From Bacillota bacterium (GTDB lineage Bacteria; Bacillota; Clostridia; Acetivibrionales; JAFADI01), in the NCBI GenBank assembly GCA_023424965.1, contig JAFADI010000064.1, positions 62,001 through 126,000 on the forward strand: a DNA stretch of 64,000 nucleotides, in the 5' to 3' direction. A program made the position numbers and the translations under genes. The notes beneath the pieces were generated by a model. It worked only from the letters and a program-made list of their open reading frames with translations. It searched no databases and had not been told where the DNA came from. Shown here one piece after another: positions 58,921 to 64,000 of this stretch (positions are counted from its first letter, which is position 1; each line of letters begins with the position of its first letter).

Positions 58921-60071
58921 GGAAAAAGTTGCTCCTCCTTGCCCTTTTATTGCTTCTCAACGCAATGATACTTCCGGGTTGCTGGAATTACAGGGAAATC
59001 GACAAGCTTTCCATCGTGGCGGGTATGGCCGTGGACAAAGACAGCGAGGGCAGATACCTGGTTACGGTGGAGATCGTGGATTTGCATGAAGGAGGGATGG
59101 AGCCGAAGATAAGGTCAAAAATATTGGAGCTCCACGGAGATACCATCTTCGACGCGGTGAGGAATTCCATAGAAATTACTGCGCCAAAACTTTATTGGGG
59201 ACACACCGAGATTGTTATTTTAAGCCGGCAGGTGGCGAAGGAAGGAATCGTGGAAATCATCGACTGGCTTGACAGGGATGCAGAGCCCAGATTGAGCGTT
59301 GATGTTCTGGTTTCCAGGGGAGAGACAGCCAGGGAATTGCTCAGTGCAAGGAGTATTTCCACGGATATTCGCTCCTTTGAAATCAATAAAATGCTGGAGG
59401 CCCAGGCAAATCTGTCAAAAGCCCCCAGCGTAGAGGCTTATATGTTCATCGACATGTTGGCGAGCGGAGGAATATCCCCGGTTTTACCCTCCGTCAGTCT
59501 GACGGACAATGCGGGACAGCAGACATCCCAGGTGGCAGGAACGGCGGTATTCAAGGGCGACAGGCTTGTGGGCTTTCTGGATGGAGATGAAACCAAATAT
59601 TTTCTTTTCGCCACGGGGAAAATAAAGGGGGGATTGCTTACGGCAAAAGAAAACCCTCAGGTTGGACATAAAAACATCACCCTGGAGGTTTTTGCCAATA
59701 AAACAACGGTAAGGCCGGTAATATCCGGCGGGAAGCTATCCATGAGCATTAAAGCAGAAGCGAAAGTATCCCTGGATGAGCACGGTACAAAAGAAAATTT
59801 TATGGATAAAAACGGGATCAAAATGCTTGAAGATGCGGCGGAACAGCAGCTGTCGGACAACATAAGAAAGGTGGTAAAGCGGGTGCAGAAGGATTTTGAC
59901 GCGGACATTTTTGGGTTCGGAAGGACTGTAAAAGGTGAAATGCCTTCCCTGTGGAGGGCTGTAGAAAATGAGTGGGATGATATTTTCAGGAACATGGAAG
60001 TCAGTGTGGAGTCCCATATTGAAATTGACAATACGGGCTTGCTGTCAAAGCCTATTAAAGTGGGAGATTAG
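58917..60071 (+). CDS. Spore germination lipoprotein subunit C (Ger(x)C family)
   Basis: 384 residues from ATG 58917 (GGAGGGA upstream). Signal peptide with lipobox LPGC (Cys22) and the family opening CWNYREIDKLSIVAGMAVDKD (cut: CWNYREIDKL, IVAGMAVDKD). Domains 2 and 3 show WGHTEIVILSRQVAKEGI, YMFIDMLASGGISPVLP and, near the end, VKRVQKDFDADIFGFG. It is anchored to the outer face of the spore inner membrane and completes the A-B-C receptor. The ATGA overlap with gerA shows coupled translation. Confidence 0.92.
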   Translation: MRKKLLLLALLLLLNAMILPGCWNYREIDKLSIVAGMAVDKDSEGRYLVTVEIVDLHEGGMEPKIRSKILELHGDTIFDAVRNSIEITAPKLYWGHTEIVILSRQVAKEGIVEIIDWLDRDAEPRLSVDVLVSRGETARELLSARSISTDIRSFEINKMLEAQANLSKAPSVEAYMFIDMLASGGISPVLPSVSLTDNAGQQTSQVAGTAVFKGDRLVGFLDGDETKYFLFATGKIKGGLLTAKENPQVGHKNITLEVFANKTTVRPVISGGKLSMSIKAEAKVSLDEHGTKENFMDKNGIKMLEDAAEQQLSDNIRKVVKRVQKDFDADIFGFGRTVKGEMPSLWRAVENEWDDIFRNMEVSVESHIEIDNTGLLSKPIKVGD

Positions 60072-60077
60072 CTTAGA

Positions 60078-60296
60078 ATGTTTATGGTGCTGCTGACCCT
60101 TGTTTGTGCCTTCTTCATATTTACAGACCTTGGACCTGCCTGGAGAAAGAAACAATGGCCCAGGTTCTGGATCTATTTGGGCATTCTTCTGCTGGCATAT
60201 GTGCTGAACGTATTGCCGGATGCGGATGTAAAGATTCCCAGCCCCTCGGAACCTCTGAAAAAAATTGTTACTGCAATTTGGGGGATTACATCTTGA
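60078..60296 (+). CDS. Small two-TM protein of the germination operon (D-type subunit)
   Basis: 72 residues: membrane helix 1 at about 2-16 (VLLTLVCAFFIFTDL), a basic loop (WRKKQWPRFW), helix 2 at about 30-46 (IYLGILLLAYVLNVL) and a short acidic/proline tail. Several Bacillus ger operons carry a fourth gene for a two-TM protein of this size (GerKD/GerUD/GerVD) that modulates germination; this gene has the same size, topology and setting, in a clostridial operon. It lies 6 bases after gerC and 40 before gerB. No other match is evident. Confidence 0.6.
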   Translation: MFMVLLTLVCAFFIFTDLGPAWRKKQWPRFWIYLGILLLAYVLNVLPDADVKIPSPSEPLKKIVTAIWGITS

Positions 60297-60336
60297 TGGG
60301 GATTGGAGAAAGTTTTTATTTTGAAGGTGGAAAACT

Positions 60337-61443
60337 GTGAACAAGGAAATTATTACCCAAAAACAGGGTACCGCAATCATGATCACATTCATCCTGGGCA
60401 GCACTTTGGTTTTGGGGGCCGGAGGCGAAGCGAAGCAGGACGTCTGGATTGCGGTCCCAATGGCAATATTTGCGGCAGTGCCGGTTTTTTTCGTGTATGC
60501 AAGACTTCTTACACTCTTTCCGGGAAAGGATTTGTATGAAATATTAAACACTGTTTTCGGGAAAATCGTGGGGAAGCTTCTGTCACTGTTTATTATCTGG
60601 TTTGCCTTTCACCTGGGAGCTCTGGTCATCAGAAATTTCACGGAATTCATAAAAATCGTTTCCATCCCGGAAACACCGCAAAATATCATCGCGATTTTTA
60701 TGACGGTTTTGTGTATCTGGGCGGTAAAAGCAGGCGTGGAAGTCATCGGAAGATGGACCTCCATGATACTCCCCATTATTATCGGAGCTATCATAGGGGT
60801 AACCCTTTTGTTCATTCCCCTGCTTGAATTTAAGAATTTAAAGCCTGTTTTGTACGAGGGCATGGGGCCTGTCTTGGACAGCGCCTTTTCGGTGCTCTCC
60901 TTTCCCTTTGCCGAAACGGTGATTTTTACAACGGTATTGAATAAATTGAGGAAACCCGCCAGTCCTTTTAAAGTATATTACTGGAGCCTGCTCATCGGAG
61001 GAATAACCATCGTGACGGTGGCCACCCGGAGTGTGCTGGTCCTGGGCGTGGAGAATATTTCAATGATGTATTTTCCCTCCTATGCATCGGTGCGGTTGAT
61101 AAACATCGGAGACTTTTTACAGAGAATCGAGGTGCTGGTTTCCACCGTATTCCTGTTTGCGGGTTTTGTAAAAATCAGCATCTGCCTGTATGCCGCCAGC
61201 AGTGGAATGGCAAAGGTGCTCAATATGGACGACTACAGGTATGTAGTGACCCCTGTGGGGCTGCTGATGATGGCGCTGGCGGCATTCGTATACCCCAACG
61301 TGATGGAAATGTTCGAGTGGGCAAATAAGATTTATAAATTTTATGCCTTTCCTTTTGAAATAATCCTGCCCCTTATTGTATTCATTGGTGCGGAAATCAA
61401 AATCCGCACCGGAAGCAAAAAAAGGGGGGAAAGAGCAAAATAG
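60337..61443 (+). CDS. Spore germination receptor subunit B (GerAB/endospore permease)
   Basis: 368 residues, starting with GTG after GAAGGTGG. About ten membrane helices of the APC-transporter fold: ITQKQGTAIMITFILGSTLVL, then AVPVFFVYARLLTLFPGKDLYEIL with the family motif FPGKDLYEI. FPFAETVIFTTVL and VENISMMYFPSYASVRLINIGDFLQRIE in the middle are typical of GerB (motif YFPSYASVRLI). It is thought to bind the nutrient germinant. The gene order A-C-D-B differs from the A-B-C order of Bacillus but is common in Clostridia. Confidence 0.92.
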   Translation: MNKEIITQKQGTAIMITFILGSTLVLGAGGEAKQDVWIAVPMAIFAAVPVFFVYARLLTLFPGKDLYEILNTVFGKIVGKLLSLFIIWFAFHLGALVIRNFTEFIKIVSIPETPQNIIAIFMTVLCIWAVKAGVEVIGRWTSMILPIIIGAIIGVTLLFIPLLEFKNLKPVLYEGMGPVLDSAFSVLSFPFAETVIFTTVLNKLRKPASPFKVYYWSLLIGGITIVTVATRSVLVLGVENISMMYFPSYASVRLINIGDFLQRIEVLVSTVFLFAGFVKISICLYAASSGMAKVLNMDDYRYVVTPVGLLMMALAAFVYPNVMEMFEWANKIYKFYAFPFEIILPLIVFIGAEIKIRTGSKKRGERAK

Positions 61444-61477
61444 AGAGCTTCCTTCTTCCAGGCCCTGTTGGCCTCCA

Positions 61478-61506
61478 TTGAAAGAGTAGAGTAAAAGTGG
61501 TATTAT
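61478..61506 (+). promoter_or_regulatory. Promoter of the DUF445 gene
   Basis: TTGAAA 61478-61483, 17 bases, TATTAT 61501-61506; leader about 45 bases. A sigma-A-type consensus. Confidence 0.6.
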
Positions 61507-61557
61507 CTTCACTAAAGGGAATACCCTTACATCTTAAAAACCAAAAGGATTTGACGT

Positions 61558-62805
61558 ATGCAGAGGGAACAGGAGCTCTTCCGGGAAAACAGGTATAAGT
61601 TAAAAAAAATGCGATGGATTGCCACGGGGCTTTTACTGCTGATGGCACTCATCTATATTGTATTTAAAAGATTTGAAACCTATCACCTGAGCTTTTCCTT
61701 CATTGTGGCTTTTGCAGAGGCGGCGATGATCGGAGCCCTGGCGGACTGGTTCGCGGTGGTGGCGCTGTTCAAGCATCCGATGGGCATGAAATGGATACCC
61801 CATACGGCCATCATACCCAACAACAAAGAGCGGATCGGGGAGTCCATATCAAACTTTGTCGTCTCCAATTTTTTTACCGCGGAAGTTCTGGAGGAAAGGC
61901 TGAAAACCATCAATCCCGTGGATGAAGCTTTAAAACAGTTGAACAAGAGCAGGTCTGCCATAGCGGAAGCTGTCATCAACAATTTTTCTTCCATGGTAAA
62001 AGCCCTGTTTGAAAGCGGGGAAATGGCAGCGATTGCAGGAAGTACGCTGAAAAGCGGCTTGAGGGGCATAAAGCTCTACCCTTCGCTTGGTGGTATACTG
62101 GAGGCCCTTGTTACATCGGGAAGGCATTTTCCCCTGGCAAAAGAACTGCTTCTGCATCTATATAACTATATCAGCGAAAACCGGGATGCAACGCTGAAAT
62201 TCCTGGAGAACATGCATAAAACCCTTGCGCTTCCCCTGATCGGGGACCTGATATTCAAAAACATTTTGAAGGTGCTGCAGCGGCAGATTGATGAGCTTGA
62301 AAATGAAAATACCGAGATAAATAAACTGTTGTCCTACAGCTTGCCGAAGCTGGCCGGAGAGCTAAAAACCTCCGAAGAGCTTATACAGAAGGGGGAGCAG
62401 TTCAAAAATGAAATGCTGGACTCTGAATTGCTGGGCAGTATCGTAAATAAAAGCATGAATGACATCAAAGAACAACTGCTTTTATACGGACAAAAACCCC
62501 GGCAGGAATTTGAAGAAAAAATCAATGGATTTATCGATATGCTTATCGAAAGGTTCCTGGGGGCGGAGGCCTTGAAGGGCACTGTGGACGCTGCCGTCAG
62601 GAAAGGAATCACAGGCGTCGTCTCTACCTACCGGGAGGAGATTGGCCGGTATATTTTCAATACCGTAAAGGCCTGGGAAACGGAAGACATGGTAGACAGG
62701 CTGGAAACCCATGTAGGGGCTGATTTGCAGTACATCAGAATCAACGGAACGGTAGTCGGAGGCCTGGCGGGACTCATCATACACACGCTGACACTGCTGT
62801 TTTGA
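61558..62805 (+). CDS. DUF445-family membrane protein
   Basis: 415 residues. Membrane helix near 18-35 (MRWIATGLLLLMALIYIVF), then the family hallmark AEAAMIGALADWFAVVALFKHPMG (in part GALADWFAVVALFKHP) and HTAIIPNNKERIGESISNFV. The middle 300 residues are helical and soluble, often predicted as coiled or spectrin-like. A last helix anchors the C terminus (INGTVVGGLAGLIIHTLTLLF, as GGLAGLIIHTLTLLF). Proteins of this group (YheB/YjiN-like) have no firm function. AAAGGA stands before the ATG, and only 4 bases separate its stop from that of a convergent gene. Confidence 0.85.
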   Translation: MQREQELFRENRYKLKKMRWIATGLLLLMALIYIVFKRFETYHLSFSFIVAFAEAAMIGALADWFAVVALFKHPMGMKWIPHTAIIPNNKERIGESISNFVVSNFFTAEVLEERLKTINPVDEALKQLNKSRSAIAEAVINNFSSMVKALFESGEMAAIAGSTLKSGLRGIKLYPSLGGILEALVTSGRHFPLAKELLLHLYNYISENRDATLKFLENMHKTLALPLIGDLIFKNILKVLQRQIDELENENTEINKLLSYSLPKLAGELKTSEELIQKGEQFKNEMLDSELLGSIVNKSMNDIKEQLLLYGQKPRQEFEEKINGFIDMLIERFLGAEALKGTVDAAVRKGITGVVSTYREEIGRYIFNTVKAWETEDMVDRLETHVGADLQYIRINGTVVGGLAGLIIHTLTLLF

Positions 62806-62809
62806 TTGT

Positions 62810-64000
62810 TTAACTGCCATTTCGGTATCGGTTGGGACTGCAGCCTTCATATTTTTTGAAAACCCGGCTGAAATGCTCCTGGTTATAGTAGCCCACCAGT
62901 TGGCTTATCTCATTGATCGTGAGATCGGAGCTCTTTAACAGGTCTTTTGCTTTTTCAATCCGCAAACGGGTCAGATAGTTAATAAAGGTTTCTCCGGTTT
63001 CTTTTGTAAACAGGCGGCTTAGGTAAGCCTCGCTGACCTGGAGGTTTCGACTTACCAGTGTCAGGCTTATATCTTCATTGAAGTGGGATTTGATATAGTC
63101 CGTTGCTCTCTTTAGTTTTTTAGATAGGCCTTTGTTTTTATCCTTCAATTCCGATATGATAAAGGATAACAGATTTTCCATAAAGTTTGAAATTTCCGAG
63201 AGGGTCTCAAAGGTATATATTTTTTCGTGGAAATTGACTTCCTTGCCGAAAATATCCTCGGGCTTGATATCCTTTGTATTGAGATAGCTGAAGATGATGT
63301 ATATCAGCTCCAGGTAGAGATTGTATATCTGATGGATACCTGAAAGCTTCAGACCGATGATGATATCTGCAAGCTTTTTCAGCTCTTCTTTTACACTGCC
63401 TTCATCCTCGCTTTCAAGAGCGCTCAGCAGTGCTTTTTCCCTCCCATAGATATTGCTGTCATTCGTGTTGGAAAAACTCCGGATGTCCTGGTGACAGATG
63501 ATTTTTCCTTTCCCGTAAATAAGCTTTAATTCCGTTGCATCTTCCGCCTGCTTAAATAAAGCGGGAATGTTTCCATATCCGTTTTGCATGCTGCTGAGCC
63601 CAACGGTGACGGAGATGTTCAAAAGCTCCGACAGGGTATACTTTATGTTGCTGACGAAACTGTTCAGGTTCTGTGTGATCTTCAGTCCGCTTTTTTCATT
63701 TTCGAAGCTGACGATAAACACATATTTATATCTTGACAGCCGTACAAATTCTCCCAGTTTGTATTCCAGGATCTTCTGTGCAAAAATATTGCATATGGAA
63801 GTGCTTATTTTTGACAATACGGCATCGTCATGCTTTTCCTCCAAAAGCTTGCAGTCATCCACGGAAAATACCGCGACAGCGATGTTAACAGGGGCAATGC
63901 CTATCGCATAGGTTTTAACCTTGGTATTGACATCTTCGGGGATATTTCCATGGAGAATATCTTCAAGCAGCTTGTGCTTCAAATAATTGTTCTTGCTGAT
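62810..64000 (-). CDS. AraC-type response regulator (YesN-like), 5' end outside window
   Basis: The reading frame is open to base 64000 (the last codons before the edge read ISKNNY, then LKHKLLEDILHG), so the gene continues outside and the TTG at 63982 is not a real start. The visible 397 residues contain a sensor-like alpha/beta region (about 20-155; AVAVFSVDDCKLLEE, then VSVGLSSMQ-type VTVGLSSMQNGYGN), a helical linker, and a C-terminal AraC double HTH (SLTLVSRNLQVSEAYLSRLF and INEISQLVGYYNQEHFSRVF). This is the layout of YesN/RpfG-like two-component regulators, with a receiver domain expected upstream. The target is unknown. Confidence 0.8.
   Translation of the reverse strand: MSKNNYLKHKLLEDILHGNIPEDVNTKVKTYAIGIAPVNIAVAVFSVDDCKLLEEKHDDAVLSKISTSICNIFAQKILEYKLGEFVRLSRYKYVFIVSFENEKSGLKITQNLNSFVSNIKYTLSELLNISVTVGLSSMQNGYGNIPALFKQAEDATELKLIYGKGKIICHQDIRSFSNTNDSNIYGREKALLSALESEDEGSVKEELKKLADIIIGLKLSGIHQIYNLYLELIYIIFSYLNTKDIKPEDIFGKEVNFHEKIYTFETLSEISNFMENLLSFIISELKDKNKGLSKKLKRATDYIKSHFNEDISLTLVSRNLQVSEAYLSRLFTKETGETFINYLTRLRIEKAKDLLKSSDLTINEISQLVGYYNQEHFSRVFKKYEGCSPNRYRNGS

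Overview
The window comes from a Gram-positive, spore-forming, anaerobic-type Firmicute of the class Clostridia. The grounds are a complete spore-germination (ger) operon, a CsaB/TagA cell-wall locus, several Cys-lipidated binding proteins, strong AGGAGG-type ribosome sites, frequent TTG/GTG starts and AT-rich spacers. I see no phage, transposase gene, CRISPR array, rRNA or tRNA. The species cannot be fixed from the sequence alone.

Layout. (1) 1-2361: cell-wall glycosylation/pyruvylation genes on the minus strand. (2) 2.7-10.1 kb: an orphan small gene with a structured leader, two complete polar amino-acid ABC transporters (binding protein, permease, ATPase), an EamA exporter and a YitT protein. 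(3) 10.1-22.7 kb: an eight-gene minus-strand operon (secreted membrane protein, ABC ATPase, ABC-2 permease, Gly/Asn/Gln-rich membrane protein, MoxR ATPase, DUF58, BatA-like protein, double-VWA protein). It is tightly coupled and is the best candidate here for an undescribed multi-component system. (4) 23.1-24.9 kb: recQ. (5) 25.1-33.6 kb: an RpiR-controlled sugar operon (PfkB kinase, GH4 glycosidase, unknown TIM-barrel-like protein, CUT1 ABC transporter, HAD phosphatase) with visible RpiR-type operators on its promoter.

(6) 33.6-40.2 kb and 46.0-55.8 kb: L-rhamnose use. An AraC regulator faces rhaB-rhaA-aldolase; a tandem class II aldolase follows. Farther on, a DeoR repressor, a CUT2 transporter (two ATPases, two permeases, binding protein), a secreted beta-propeller protein resembling ulvan/rhamnose-uronate lyases and rhaM form a second block. 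A 19-base motif lies before both deoR and the transporter, so DeoR probably controls them together. The implied pathway is outside cleavage of a rhamnose-containing polysaccharide, uptake, mutarotation (RhaM), isomerisation (RhaA), phosphorylation (RhaB) and aldol cleavage. Between the two blocks lie an ECF sigma factor with its anti-sigma protein, a second AraC regulator facing an arabinose/fucose-isomerase-like gene, and an acyltransferase.

(7) 55.9-64 kb: a divergent pair of Gre-factor-like genes, the germination operon gerA-gerC-small two-TM subunit-gerB, a DUF445 membrane protein, and a truncated AraC-type response regulator at the edge. Intergenic space is rich in long perfect hairpins, listed individually.
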